Positions 1-10,435 of a stretch of 37,563 nucleotides of DNA are shown here, piece by piece. Source of the stretch: Gemmatimonadota bacterium (GTDB taxonomy: Bacteria > Gemmatimonadota > Gemmatimonadetes > Longimicrobiales > Gaopeijiaceae); NCBI GenBank assembly GCA_003562075.1, contig PWWP01000304.1:1-37563 (forward strand), given 5' to 3'. Both the position numbers and the translations under genes were made by a program. The notes under the pieces were generated by a model. The model did no database searches and had not been told where the DNA came from. It saw nothing but the letters and a program-made list of their open reading frames with translations. How positions within the stretch are numbered: the first letter of the stretch is position 1; the number at the start of each line of letters is the position of its first letter.

Positions 1-485
1 CCCTAGCTCCCTGCACGCCCCTGGGGGTCATCGAGCTCCTGGCCCGGACGGGAATCGAGACCCGCGGCCAGCACGCCGTGGTGGTAGGCCGTTCAGATAT
101 CGTGGGGAAGCCCATGGGCTCACTCTTCCTGGGTGAGGGCCGGGGGGGAGATGCAACGGTGACCGTCACCCACATCCTGACGCGGGATCTGGCGGCACAC
201 ACTCGGATGGCAGACATCCTGGTGGTGGCGGCCGGACACCCGGATCTCATCACTGCCGCCATGGTCAAGCCCGGGGCCGTTGTCATCGACGTAGGCGTGA
301 ATCGGGTAGAGGACCCGGAGCGAGAGAAGGGATATCGGCTGACTGGGGATGTGGCCTTCGATGAAGTCCGGGAGGTGGCGTCGTACATCACACCGGTGCC
401 AGGTGGTGTGGGACCCATGACCATCGCCATGCTCCTGTCCAACACCTTGAAGGCCGCCCGGGCGTTGGGGGGGGCGTCACGGTGA
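1..485 (+). CDS. folD: Bifunctional methylenetetrahydrofolate dehydrogenase/cyclohydrolase FolD, C-terminal part (5' end outside window)
   Basis: Frame open from position 3: [38 protein letters not shown]...VIDVGVNRV...GDVAFDEV...[20 protein letters not shown]; classic FolD motifs. The ORF track begins at an internal codon. Confidence 0.96.
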   Translation, partial: LAPCTPLGVIELLARTGIETRGQHAVVVGRSDIVGKPMGSLFLGEGRGGDATVTVTHILTRDLAAHTRMADILVVAAGHPDLITAAMVKPGAVVIDVGVNRVEDPEREKGYRLTGDVAFDEVREVASYITPVPGGVGPMTIAMLLSNTLKAARALGGASR

Positions 486-1954
486 GTTCGGTGGAAGGGG
501 ATGGGACGCTGGATCTCTTCTCTCAGCCTCGGGATGATGAAGACCCGGGTCTGCAGGCAGGGAGCTCCGAAACGACGCCGGATGAGTCGACGATCCGGAT
601 CTGGTCAGTCTCCGAACTGAACCGGACCCTTCGGTCCTCTCTGGAGGAGGCGTTCCCCCAGGTGACCGTATCCGGGGAGGTAGGCAACTGGACCCGCGCC
701 CGTTCTGGGCACTGCTACTTCTCCCTCAAGGATGACCAGTCCCAGCTACGCTGCGTCATGTGGCGACGGGACGCAGCCCGGCTCCCCATGGACCCGGAGG
801 TGGGGATGACAATCCGGGCGGTGGGTCGGATCACCCTCTACGAAGCCCGGGGAGAACTCCAGCTTCAGGTCCAGGAAGTGGAGGCGGAGGGGAAGGAAGG
901 ACTGTGGCGGTTGGCTTTTGAGCGACTCAAGGGCCAACTGGAGGAGGCTGGACTCCTGGATCCAACCCGAAAACGCCCCATCCCCCGGTTTCCGGAGACG
1001 GTTGGGGTGGTCACCTCACCCACCGGGGCGGCCCTCCGGGACATCCTCACCGTCATTGGTCGGCGGGCCCCGTGGACCCGGGTCCTGATCAGAGGTGCAC
1101 CGGTTCAGGGGGAGGGGGCGGCCCAGAAACTGGCTCATGCACTCCAGACGCTGGCGTCCAGTGGGAAGGTGGAGGTCATCATCATCGGTCGAGGAGGGGG
1201 CTCCCTGGAAGATCTCTGGGCCTTCAACGAGGAGCCTGTAGCCCGGGCCATTGCTGCCTCTCCCATTCCGGTGATCTCGGCGGTGGGACACGAGACGGAT
1301 GTGACCATTTCGGATCTGGTGGCGGATCTTCGAGCGCCCACCCCTTCCGCCGGGGCCGAAGCGGCGGTAGAAGACGGGATGGCGTTGAAGGAAGCCCTCT
1401 CTCGCGTTCGACCCCGTCTGGCCCGGGGCCTCCGATTCCAGCTGCGCCATCGGGAAACCCGGGTGACGGAATCCAGGCGACGACTGGAGGCTGGAATTCG
1501 AGGACTGCTCTATCCGCGCCGGCAGGTTCTGGAGGGCCGATCAACCCGACTTCGGCCGGCCCTGCAAGCACTCCTCACTCCCCGACGGGCCCGATTGGTC
1601 AACCACCGGGAGCGGCTGGTCCCGGCTATGGGTGCCTTGGCCCGCCCCGCCCGGATGAAAACCGACCGGGCCGGAGAACGGCTGGAGCAGGCCATTGCAG
1701 GGCTCCTGTCCCGGAAGCGGGAGCGACTGGCCACGGCAGGCGGCCGAGTGGAAGCCCTCTCCCCTCTCGCCACCCTTCGACGGGGCTATGCCGTGGCGCT
1801 GAACGAGGAGGGACGGGTCCTGCGTTCGACCAGCAGCTTCCGGCCGGGAGAGTCCTTCCGGCTTCGTGTAGCAGATGGACGGATCCGTTGTGAGGTCCAA
1901 TCGGTGGATCCGGACGATTCAATCCTTTCAATGGATCGAGGTACAGGAAGATGA
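482..1954 (+). CDS. xseA: Exodeoxyribonuclease VII large subunit
   Basis: 490 aa; N-terminal OB-fold ([29 protein letters not shown]), [70 protein letters not shown]. Confidence 0.96.
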   Translation: MSSVEGDGTLDLFSQPRDDEDPGLQAGSSETTPDESTIRIWSVSELNRTLRSSLEEAFPQVTVSGEVGNWTRARSGHCYFSLKDDQSQLRCVMWRRDAARLPMDPEVGMTIRAVGRITLYEARGELQLQVQEVEAEGKEGLWRLAFERLKGQLEEAGLLDPTRKRPIPRFPETVGVVTSPTGAALRDILTVIGRRAPWTRVLIRGAPVQGEGAAQKLAHALQTLASSGKVEVIIIGRGGGSLEDLWAFNEEPVARAIAASPIPVISAVGHETDVTISDLVADLRAPTPSAGAEAAVEDGMALKEALSRVRPRLARGLRFQLRHRETRVTESRRRLEAGIRGLLYPRRQVLEGRSTRLRPALQALLTPRRARLVNHRERLVPAMGALARPARMKTDRAGERLEQAIAGLLSRKRERLATAGGRVEALSPLATLRRGYAVALNEEGRVLRSTSSFRPGESFRLRVADGRIRCEVQSVDPDDSILSMDRGTGR

Positions 1955-2211
1955 CCCCCAAGGATGGACCGACGGAGGACGGGCAGGACGAACTGAGCCT
2001 GGAAGCACGCCTTCGCCGGCTGGATGAAATCGTGTCGGCGCTGGAAGGCGGGGATGTAGAGCTGGAGCGGGGGCTGGCCCTCTTCGAGGAGGGGGTGCGG
2101 CACATCCGTGAAGCCGAGTCTCTCCTCTCGGAGGCCGAACTCCGGGTGGAGGAGCTGGTGGGCGAAGCCGACTCCCTGGAGGTTCAGGACTTTGAAGGGG
2201 CAGGGCAGTGA
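1951..2211 (+). CDS. xseB: Exodeoxyribonuclease VII small subunit
   Basis: 86 aa; LEARLRRLDEIVSALEGGDVELERGLALFEEGV typical of XseB; directly after and overlapping xseA by 4 nt. Confidence 0.92.
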   Translation: MTPKDGPTEDGQDELSLEARLRRLDEIVSALEGGDVELERGLALFEEGVRHIREAESLLSEAELRVEELVGEADSLEVQDFEGAGQ

Positions 2212-3158
2212 AGCCCGCAGGGTCAGGTGCCAAAGGGCCCACGTCGGCGAGCACCGGCGGTCCGTTTCTCCTGGCTGCTTATCTGGATGAGGCAAGGAAT
2301 CAGGTGGAGACCGCTCTCGACCGGGCGCTGTCGACTACGCTCCCCCTTCTTCCCCAGGCGCTGAGGGAGCCGGTGGAGGCTGCTGTCACCAGCGGGGGAA
2401 AGCGATTGCGCCCCATCCTTTGCATGGCTGCCTACGAGGCCTGCCAGGGGCCCCGCGGACCGGATGTGGCTGACCTGGCCGTGTCCCTCGAGTTCATTCA
2501 TGCCTATTCGCTGATGCATGACGACCTCCCGTGCATGGATGACGCCCCCCTCCGGCGAGGCCGACCTACCCCCCATATTACCTACGGTGAACGATCCGCT
2601 ACCCTGGGAGGCGCAGCACTGATTCCCGTTGCCCATGTCCTGGCCTGGCGGTCAGCCCGGGGGATGGGGCATTCTCCGGAGGAAGCCAGGGGGATGGTGG
2701 CCTGCATCGCTCGAGCTGCAGGGGGGGCCGGGATGGTGGGGGGACAGGGACTCGATCTACTGGGAGAGGACCGGGTATTGGATCAATCGGATCTGGATCA
2801 ACTCCACGGCCTCAAGACCGGCGCCTTGCTCACCGCCTCCCTTGAGCTCGGTGCCCTGGCGGCCCGAGCTCCGCTGGCACGGCGGGAGGCACTGGTGACG
2901 TTCGGGCAGGCCATTGGATTGGCTTTTCAGATTGCCGACGACGTCCTGGATGCCACAGCCGATCAGGACCGGCTGGGGAAGGCCCCATCGGACCAGGATC
3001 TGAGCAAGTCCACCTACGTGAGCCTCCTGGGGGTAGATGCATCCAGGGCCCGAGCCCGTAGCCTGGTGGACCAGGGCATTGAGGAGCTGGCCCGAACTGG
3101 GGTGGATACGCCGCCTCTGGTGGAGCTGGCTCGCTACGTGGTGGACAGGGACCGCTGA
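2208..3158 (+). CDS. ispA: Polyprenyl (farnesyl/geranylgeranyl) diphosphate synthase
   Basis: GGKRLRPILC, first Asp-rich motif MHDDLPCMDDAPLRRGRPT, second Asp-rich motif FQIADDVLD; GTG start overlapping the xseB stop. Confidence 0.94.
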   Translation: MKPAGSGAKGPTSASTGGPFLLAAYLDEARNQVETALDRALSTTLPLLPQALREPVEAAVTSGGKRLRPILCMAAYEACQGPRGPDVADLAVSLEFIHAYSLMHDDLPCMDDAPLRRGRPTPHITYGERSATLGGAALIPVAHVLAWRSARGMGHSPEEARGMVACIARAAGGAGMVGGQGLDLLGEDRVLDQSDLDQLHGLKTGALLTASLELGALAARAPLARREALVTFGQAIGLAFQIADDVLDATADQDRLGKAPSDQDLSKSTYVSLLGVDASRARARSLVDQGIEELARTGVDTPPLVELARYVVDRDR

Positions 3159-3250
3159 AGAAGTCAGGGGGTACCCTGGCCCAAGTCCAAGGGGCGACCT
3201 GAGGCGAGGCCCGCCCTCGAACCGCCCTGTCTGGCAACCAAACGAATCTA

Positions 3251-5185
3251 TTGAAGGAGTCGACGCAGGTGTCTGCACTGGATCGAGTGAAATGGCCTTC
3301 GGATCTCCGGAACCTCTCGGTAGACGAACTAGAGCAGGTGGCTGCCGACGCCCGAGAGCGTCACATCGATGTGGTTTCCCACATCGGCGGTCACTTCGGG
3401 GCAAGCCTGGGGGTGGCCGATCTGACCGTCGCCCTCCACCACGTCTTCGACACGCCCCGAGACAAGCTCGTCTGGGATACCGGACACCAGGGGTATATCC
3501 ACAAGATCCTCACGGGGCGGAATGACCGGTTTCCCACCATCCGGCAACACGGAGGCCTGGCCCCCTTCCTGAGCCGGAAGGAATCGGAATATGACACCTT
3601 CGGTGCCGGACACGCCGCCACCTCCATCTCGGCGGCTCTGGGGATGGCGGCCGGTCGGGACGTCATGGGACGGGATGAGAAGGTGGTGGCCATCATCGGG
3701 GATGGGGCCATGAGCTGTGGTCTGGCCTATGAAGCCCTGAACAACGCCGGCCATACCGAGCGGGATCTCATCGTGGTCCTGAACGACAACGACATGTCCA
3801 TCGCTCCCAACGTGGGAGCCATGAACAAGTACCTGACCACCATGATCACCAATCCGGTCTACAACCGGGTTCGGAGTGAGGTGAAGTCCCTCCTCCAGCG
3901 GGCGCCCCGGAGGCTGGGGGATGTGGTGGAGGCCGTGGCCGGGAAGATGGAGGATGGGATGAAGGGCTTCCTCGTTCCGGGGATGATCTTCGAGGAGTTG
4001 GGCTTCCGCTATGTGGGACCGGTCGATGGCCACGACATGGGGACGCTGGTGGATACCTTCCGGCGGGTGGAAGGGATGGGCGGGCCCATCCTGGTGCATG
4101 TCTTGACTCAGAAGGGGAAGGGATACGGACCCGCCGAGGAGAATCCGGTGAAGTGGCACGCGGCCTCTCCCTTCGACAAGATCTCGGGAATCGGGAAGAA
4201 GAAGGCCGGCGGACTCCCCCGTTACCAGAAGGTCTTCGGTGAAGGCCTGACGGACCTGGGGCGGGAGGACCCGAGAGTGGTAGCCATCACGGCCGCCATG
4301 CCGGGAGGGACCAGCACGGGCACCTTCGCCGGAACCTTTCCGGAGCGTTTCTTCGACGTGGGCATCGCCGAGGGGCACGCCGCCACCTTCGCCGCAGGGT
4401 TGGCCACCCAGGGTGTTCGACCCGTGGTGGCCATCTACTCCACCTTCCTCCAGCGTGGATTCGACGGAATCGTCCACGATGTAGCGCTCCAGGAACTGCC
4501 CGTGGTCTTCTGCCTGGACCGGGCCGGGATTGCTGGTGAGGATGGGCCCACACACCACGGCGCCCTGGATCTGAGCTACATGCTCTGCATCCCCAACATG
4601 ACGGTCACCGCCCCCAAGGACGGGTCCGAGATGCTGGCCCTCCTCCGGTTGGGGATCGCCTATGACGAAGGGCCCTTCTCCATTCGCTGGCCTCGAGATG
4701 CGGTTCCGGCCGAGGTGCCGCACGTCTCCGCGGTCCCCGATGTCCGTTACGGTTCCTGGGAAGTTCTCCGGCATGGCTCGGATGTGGCCATTCTGGCCCT
4801 GGGCACCATGGTCCTCCCGGCCCTGGAGGCAGCCGAAGCCCTGGCCGAGGACGGCATCGACGCCACGGTGGTGAACTGTCGCTTCGTGAAGCCTTACGAT
4901 CGGGGGGTCCTGGCCCGGGTCCTTTCTGAGCACGACGCCCTCCTCATGGTGGAGGAAGGGACCATTACCAACGGATTCGGGGCCTACCTGGCTCGGGAGA
5001 TCCTGGACGACCCAGGTCTTCCGGTTCCCACCGTCATGGAGACCCACGGGATTCCGGATCAGTTCATCGAGCATGGTCCCCGGAAGGTGCTCCTCCGGGA
5101 GCTGGAGCTGGATGCTCCGGGGATCGAAGCCCGGGCCCGTAATCTGATCCGGCGCGAGCCTCGGTCCTCCCTGGAGTCGGCATGA
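3251..5185 (+). CDS. dxs: 1-deoxy-D-xylulose-5-phosphate synthase
   Basis: 644 aa, TTG start; DTGHQGYIHKILTGR, GDGAMSCGLAYEALNNAGH, transketolase-like Pyr domain and C-terminal domain. Confidence 0.96.
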   Translation: MKESTQVSALDRVKWPSDLRNLSVDELEQVAADARERHIDVVSHIGGHFGASLGVADLTVALHHVFDTPRDKLVWDTGHQGYIHKILTGRNDRFPTIRQHGGLAPFLSRKESEYDTFGAGHAATSISAALGMAAGRDVMGRDEKVVAIIGDGAMSCGLAYEALNNAGHTERDLIVVLNDNDMSIAPNVGAMNKYLTTMITNPVYNRVRSEVKSLLQRAPRRLGDVVEAVAGKMEDGMKGFLVPGMIFEELGFRYVGPVDGHDMGTLVDTFRRVEGMGGPILVHVLTQKGKGYGPAEENPVKWHAASPFDKISGIGKKKAGGLPRYQKVFGEGLTDLGREDPRVVAITAAMPGGTSTGTFAGTFPERFFDVGIAEGHAATFAAGLATQGVRPVVAIYSTFLQRGFDGIVHDVALQELPVVFCLDRAGIAGEDGPTHHGALDLSYMLCIPNMTVTAPKDGSEMLALLRLGIAYDEGPFSIRWPRDAVPAEVPHVSAVPDVRYGSWEVLRHGSDVAILALGTMVLPALEAAEALAEDGIDATVVNCRFVKPYDRGVLARVLSEHDALLMVEEGTITNGFGAYLAREILDDPGLPVPTVMETHGIPDQFIEHGPRKVLLRELELDAPGIEARARNLIRREPRSSLESA

Positions 5186-6090
5186 CCGAACGGGTGACTC
5201 CGGCGGGGCCGGGCCTGGAGTTGCCCCTGGAGAGAATCGGGCTGGTGGCCCGAGACCAGACCGATGGTCTGGGTTCCGCCCTCGAGCTGGTCCAGGGGCT
5301 TGCTCAGGAGCAGGGGTTCACCCTCTTCCCGGAGGAGCGGATCCGGTCCGGGCCCCTGGCCGATTCTCCTCCCCTGGAATCCCTTGGATCGGACGCCCCG
5401 GACCTCCTCCTTTCCCTTGGCGGGGATGGGACGCTTCTGCGAGGTGCCACCATGGTTCCCCGTGGCACACCAGTCCTGGGAGTGAACATGGGCCACCTGG
5501 GATTTCTCACCTCCATCCCGGCAGAGGAGCTGGAAGAAGGGCTGGAGGCCATGATGGCCGGGCGGTGTTGGCTGGATCAGCGCAATACGGTGGAAGCGGC
5601 GGTGGTCGGCAATGGCGGAGAGGATCACGGGGAGACCTGGGCCTTGAACGACCTGGTCCTCCACAAGGGAGGTGTGGCCAGAGTCGTGCGCCTCAGTCTC
5701 GCCATCCAGAACGGGTCTCAGGGGGAGGAGATCGGCTCCTTCTCCGGCGACGGCATCATCGTGGCTACCCCCACCGGATCGACGGCGTATTCCCTTTCAG
5801 CTGGAGGGCCCATTCTGGTGCCAGATATGGCGTCCCTGGTGGTGACCCCCATCTCTCCTCACACCCTGGCCATGCGTCCCTTGGTTCTCCCGGCTCGAGG
5901 AGAGCTGATCATCGAGGCGGTGGATCGGGCCGAAGACCTGGTCCTGACGGCGGATGGACAGACAGCCATCCCCATGGGACCTGGCGACCGGGTCCGGATC
6001 CGGCCAGGAGAGAAGCGGGTGGCGTTGGTCCGGTTCCCGGGGCAGACCTTCTTCGAGACCCTGCGACGGAAGTTGAACTGGGCTCTCTGA
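5182..6090 (+). CDS. nadK: NAD kinase
   Basis: SLGGDGTLLRGATMV, GVNMGHLGFLTSI, FSGDGIIVATPTGSTAYSLSAGGPI; ATGA overlap with dxs. Confidence 0.94.
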   Translation: MTERVTPAGPGLELPLERIGLVARDQTDGLGSALELVQGLAQEQGFTLFPEERIRSGPLADSPPLESLGSDAPDLLLSLGGDGTLLRGATMVPRGTPVLGVNMGHLGFLTSIPAEELEEGLEAMMAGRCWLDQRNTVEAAVVGNGGEDHGETWALNDLVLHKGGVARVVRLSLAIQNGSQGEEIGSFSGDGIIVATPTGSTAYSLSAGGPILVPDMASLVVTPISPHTLAMRPLVLPARGELIIEAVDRAEDLVLTADGQTAIPMGPGDRVRIRPGEKRVALVRFPGQTFFETLRRKLNWAL

Positions 6091-6145
6091 GGCGGGCCCG
6101 TCCAACCATTGGGTCGCCCCTTCCATCGGTTCTGATTGAGGTATC

Positions 6146-7804
6146 ATGCTCCTGGAACTGAGAATTCGCGACTTCGCCGTCATCCGGGATCTCTCGGTTG
6201 AGTTGGGGCCGGGTCTGAATGTCCTGACCGGGGAGACGGGAACAGGAAAATCGATCCTCCTGGGCGCCCTTTCCCTTCTCCTGGGGGAGCGGGCGTCGTC
6301 GGAATCGGTGCGGGCCGGCGCGGACCGGGCAGTGGTAGAGGCCGTGTTTGACCTGGAAGGGCGCCCCGAACTGCGGGATCGCCTGGAGGAGCTGGGGATC
6401 GCCACCTCCGATGAACTCCTGGTTCTCCGGCGAGAAGTCCAGTCCCAGGGACGAAACCGGGCCTGGATCAACGAGTCTCCGGCAGCCGCTGGAACGGTGG
6501 GTGAGTTTGGCCGAAAGCTCGTGGATCTTCACGGCCAGCACGAGCATCAGACCCTCCTCCACGCCCACGAACAGCGGACCATTCTGGATGCTTTCGCCGA
6601 AGCCGGGCCTCTGCTGGACCGGGTGGCCCGTGAACACGGGGAGCTCACTCGACTGAAGGAGCTCCTGAAAGAGAAGGAGGCTCGACGCCGGGAGCTGGAA
6701 GCCCGGTCCGACTTCCTTCGCTTCCAGTTGGACGAGATCCTGGATGCGGACCTCCAGCCAGGGGAAGACAGGGAGGTGGAGGCCGAGCTCCGACGCCTGG
6801 ATCACGCCGAGGAGCTGGCTCGCAGCACTGGGCAGGCCCATGACCTCCTGTATGGGGAGGAAGGGGCGGCCTCGGAGCGACTGGCAGGAGCCCGGGAGCT
6901 GATCCAGCGACTGGTCCGGTTCGACGAGAGCCTGAAACCCATCCTGGACGAGTTGGAAACGGCGTACCACCTGACGGAGGAGTTGGGGCGAAGCCTGGGA
7001 GATTATTCTGCCGATGTGGAGGTGGATCCCCGGCGAGCCGAGGAGCTTCGTCAGCGCTCCGACATGATCTTCCGCTTGAAGCGAAAGTATGGTCCGGAGT
7101 TGACCCACGTTCTGGAGACCCGTGATCGGCTTCAGGAGGAGTTGGCCGAGCTGGAGGAGGGCCATGTAACGCTTGGGAAACTGGAAGAGCGAGTCCAGGA
7201 GGTGGACCAGCGGTTACGGGAGGTGGCAGGGGAGCTGACTGAGGTTCGGGCCAGGGCTGCTGAGAGGTTGATCCATCGCCTGGAGGAACTCCTCCCTCAG
7301 CTCGGCCTGACCGGGGCCGTCTTCCGGGTGCAGATGGATCGTGGGGAAGTGCCTGGACCGTATGGCTTTGAGCGGGTCAGCTTCCAGATCTCCATGAACC
7401 AGGGATTCGAGCCTCAGCCCCTCTCCAGGGTGGCCTCGGGAGGAGAGCTTTCCCGGGTCATGCTGGCGTTGAAAGCCATCCTGGCTGCAGTGGATCAGGT
7501 GCCGACACTGGTCTTCGATGAGATCGATGCAGGAATCGGAGGCACCGTGGCCGTGGCCGTAGCCAGGAAACTCCAGGATGTCTCAGCCCACCACCAGGTC
7601 CTGGTCATCACGCATCTTCCCCAGTTGGCCTCGGCTGGGGTCCGCCACCTGCGGGTGGAGAAGCAGGTCCAGGACGGCCTGGCGGCCACCGCCGTCGTTC
7701 CACTATCCGGCGATGACCGGGTGTGGGAAATTGCCCGAATGCTGGGAGGGGATCCGGAATCGGAGACGTCCCGTCGCCACGCTCGGGAATTGCTGGACGC
7801 CTGA
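6146..7804 (+). CDS. recN: DNA repair protein RecN
   Basis: Walker A GETGTGKSILLGALSLLLGERAS; LHGQHEHQTLL; SRVASGGELSRVMLALK; VFDEIDAGIGG. Confidence 0.96.
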   Translation: MLLELRIRDFAVIRDLSVELGPGLNVLTGETGTGKSILLGALSLLLGERASSESVRAGADRAVVEAVFDLEGRPELRDRLEELGIATSDELLVLRREVQSQGRNRAWINESPAAAGTVGEFGRKLVDLHGQHEHQTLLHAHEQRTILDAFAEAGPLLDRVAREHGELTRLKELLKEKEARRRELEARSDFLRFQLDEILDADLQPGEDREVEAELRRLDHAEELARSTGQAHDLLYGEEGAASERLAGARELIQRLVRFDESLKPILDELETAYHLTEELGRSLGDYSADVEVDPRRAEELRQRSDMIFRLKRKYGPELTHVLETRDRLQEELAELEEGHVTLGKLEERVQEVDQRLREVAGELTEVRARAAERLIHRLEELLPQLGLTGAVFRVQMDRGEVPGPYGFERVSFQISMNQGFEPQPLSRVASGGELSRVMLALKAILAAVDQVPTLVFDEIDAGIGGTVAVAVARKLQDVSAHHQVLVITHLPQLASAGVRHLRVEKQVQDGLAATAVVPLSGDDRVWEIARMLGGDPESETSRRHARELLDA

Positions 7805-7870
7805 CCAGATTGGTGGACGCTCAAGGGGCGCCAACCCCTGCCACTCCGGTATGGGCGACCCCAGCGAGAA

Positions 7871-9562
7871 CTACCGACCCCCTCGGCGGACCCGGATGCC
7901 AGCCTCCATGCGCCGCTCGGCAGGTACCAGGTCGCCATCTCCGCCCAGGGTGCCGTCGTAGGACACGAGGATCTCAAGGGGGAAGGGAAGGGCATCGGCC
8001 AGGACGCCGTCCATCCCGTGATACCGGAATTCCCCGCGGAGACGATGGATCGTGGCCGATCCCGGAGCCGGAAGAGGCCGATCCCACTCGGCACCCTCCA
8101 CCGCCCTGAAGGCGTCTCCTCCCCGCTGCTCCAAGTGGTAGCCCAGACCCAGCGAGAGCCCAGGTGTCACGTGGAACCGGGGTGTGACGGAGAGTCGCAT
8201 GGAGGAACCAGGCTGCCAGCGCGCGGGAAGGCTGGGGACTGCAAGGGGACCGTAGAGCCGACTGGGATCGGGTGCCAGGAGGGTCGTCTCTCCTTCTTCA
8301 AATCTCCAACCCTCCATGACCGTCAGGAGCGCAAGACGATCCCGGGCCAGGACATCGGTGACGAGCCGAACGCCGTACCCTCCCACTCCCTGAGGTGGAG
8401 CCAGTGGCGCCAGGAGTTGAAGGGAGTCTGGCGTGCCGGTAGGAAAGCGGGCGCTCAGAACGGCTGAGGACCGGATCCGGAACTGGCCGCCCACCTCCGT
8501 TCCCTGAAGGAGGCCGATGACGGCATGGGCCTCCACGTCACCCAGCTCCATGTACTCTTCCGGGAAGGCCCTGGGAAACGACTCATCGCCCCAGGCCGGC
8601 TCGATGTAGTTCCCGAAGAAGGTCTCGTCATCCATGGGGGCAGGGGCCAGGGGAAGGGCATCCGGAGCCTCCACCCCCCATTCGGCCAGCTCCGACTCCA
8701 CATTGGCCCACCGCTGGGCCAGGGCCGCACCACCCTCGGTGCCTCGGAGCGGGAAGACCAACTCCTCCTGATACGCTGCCTCCACGCCATTGAGAAAGCT
8801 TCTGCCCTGCCGAAGGAGGTCGTGTCCTTCGGCGCAGGAGCCGTTTCCGGTGGTCCCGTCGCTCCGTGCGGCTCCTCCACCGGCATGGTTCGGTCCGCAT
8901 GCGGCCTGGAGTTCGGCCTCCAATTCAGCCAGGGCTGCCTCGGCTGCCGCCAGGAACGCATCCACGGCACCCGGGTCCAGGGTGGCCGGGTTCACGCCTA
9001 CGGTGGCCCCCTCCCCCGAAAGCCGCAGAGAGGACTGGATCCTCCGCCGGACCAGGGGAACGGTGACCCCCAGGCTGACCCGGTCCAGCAAACCGTAACC
9101 GATGCTCAGGGGGACCCGCTGCTCATCCACATGGAAACGCCCCCGGACCTGACCCAGGCTCAGGGTCCAGTTGGAGGGGTCTCCCACCAGATCGGCATAC
9201 CGTGCCTGGGAGACAGCCAGCTCGGGAAGCTGGCCCACCCCCAGTTCGGGAACGAGGAAGGGGCTGGCAAGGGGGAGGCGGCCTCCATCACCGTGAAGCC
9301 CCCGAACCACCAGATTGCTTCCCCGCATGCCAAACTCCAGGGCTCCACGAGGAAGGAGGGGATCCGCAGCAACCTGCGGCTCTCGGCTGGTGGTGGCCGT
9401 GTCCGCACCCACGGACTCTCCCATAGCCCCCGACTCCAGGGCGTCCACAAGGAGGGAGGGAGCTGCCGGTCGGGAATCGGTGGCCTGTCCCGGGAGCGGA
9501 ATGCTCAGGAGGATCAGGGCCAACCCGAAGGCAGCAACCGGGAGGAGATGAGATCTGCTCAA
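7871..9562 (-). CDS. Secreted/outer-membrane beta-barrel-like protein of unknown function
   Basis: ORF 7871..9784; probable TTG start at 9562 gives LSRSHLLPVAAFGLALILLSIPLPGQA, signal-peptide-like. Alternating beta-rich sequence and many glycines suggest a barrel. Longer N-terminal extension in the ORF track is unlikely because it runs up to the tRNA gene. Confidence 0.65.
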   Translation of the reverse strand: MSRSHLLPVAAFGLALILLSIPLPGQATDSRPAAPSLLVDALESGAMGESVGADTATTSREPQVAADPLLPRGALEFGMRGSNLVVRGLHGDGGRLPLASPFLVPELGVGQLPELAVSQARYADLVGDPSNWTLSLGQVRGRFHVDEQRVPLSIGYGLLDRVSLGVTVPLVRRRIQSSLRLSGEGATVGVNPATLDPGAVDAFLAAAEAALAELEAELQAACGPNHAGGGAARSDGTTGNGSCAEGHDLLRQGRSFLNGVEAAYQEELVFPLRGTEGGAALAQRWANVESELAEWGVEAPDALPLAPAPMDDETFFGNYIEPAWGDESFPRAFPEEYMELGDVEAHAVIGLLQGTEVGGQFRIRSSAVLSARFPTGTPDSLQLLAPLAPPQGVGGYGVRLVTDVLARDRLALLTVMEGWRFEEGETTLLAPDPSRLYGPLAVPSLPARWQPGSSMRLSVTPRFHVTPGLSLGLGYHLEQRGGDAFRAVEGAEWDRPLPAPGSATIHRLRGEFRYHGMDGVLADALPFPLEILVSYDGTLGGDGDLVPAERRMEAGIRVRRGGR

Positions 9563-9700
9563 TGCCTGGTGGGCTGCAGGAGAGGGATTCGCGACAGTCG
9601 TGGATGGCGGGGCCGGCCAAAGATACACAGGACCGGATCCAGGGGAAATCACCCTGCCAGGGAAGGGGGTCGAAAGGGACGGAGTTGGACCCTTCACCCG

Positions 9701-9729
9701 TTGACATGAATACCACTTGAGGGTAGCTT
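9701..9729 (+). promoter_or_regulatory. Candidate sigma70-type promoter upstream of the tRNA pair
   Basis: Perfect -35 TTGACA at 9701-9706, 17-nt spacer, weak -10 TAGCTT at 9724-9729. Confidence 0.35.
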
Positions 9730-9791
9730 CTCCAGTCCAGAGTGGGGCCTGCTTCAAGCCTTTACAGGTATATGGCCTCGCCAATCTGAAT

Positions 9792-9864
<73 letters not shown>

Positions 9865-9952
9865 CTTTTCCCACGGGGAGGGGTCGCCTGAATGCGTCGC
9901 CTCCCCGTGGAGTCTTTGGGGCCGGGAGCAACCTCCCCGGTCCAGAGACATC

Positions 9953-10023
9953 GGCGCCGTGGCCAAGTGGTAAGGCAGAGGACTGCAAATCCTTTATCCC
10001 CGGTTCGAATCCGGGCGGCGCCT
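9953..10023 (+). tRNA. tRNA-Cys (GCA)
   Basis: GGCGCCG acceptor pairs with CGGCGCC; anticodon loop CTGCAAA; GGTTCGAATCC T-arm; discriminator T. Confidence 0.96.
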
Positions 10024-10435
10024 CTTCGTTGCCCTTTCTGCGTACTCGGGCCATCGGATCCTCCGGCCCATCCCCTGCGCAGCCCCGCCCGGATGAGAAC
10101 CGCAGGTTCGAGCCGAGGCGACCGATTCCGGTATCGCGCGTCAGCGCGCTCCGTGCCGCGGGCGCCGACGCGGCCGAGGATCGCCCTTACTGGGCGACCG
10201 GAGGCCCATCCGGGCGGCGCCTCTATCCTGATTCCCCCAAGCACAACAAGTCCAGCGGAAGACCTGAATCCGCCGCGACCCCTCTTTCTCATGGTTGGTC
10301 CGACTCTTGCACCAGATGTACCTGGTGAAGGGCAGAAGCTCTGGAACATCCCATCGACGCAGAGTCATGAGTTCGGAGGCGAGGCCAGTTTGCCTCGTTC
10401 ACCGTCCGAATTCTTCCTTTCCAAGGGAGTGGCGA

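Noticed and set aside
3329-5074. 581-aa minus-strand ORF antisense to dxs
   Set aside because: Shadow ORF of a confidently identified gene; His/Gly/Asp-rich composition with no recognisable motifs.
8525-9709. 394-aa plus-strand ORF opposite the outer-membrane-like protein
   Set aside because: No domain motifs; the minus frame has a signal peptide and barrel-like sequence.
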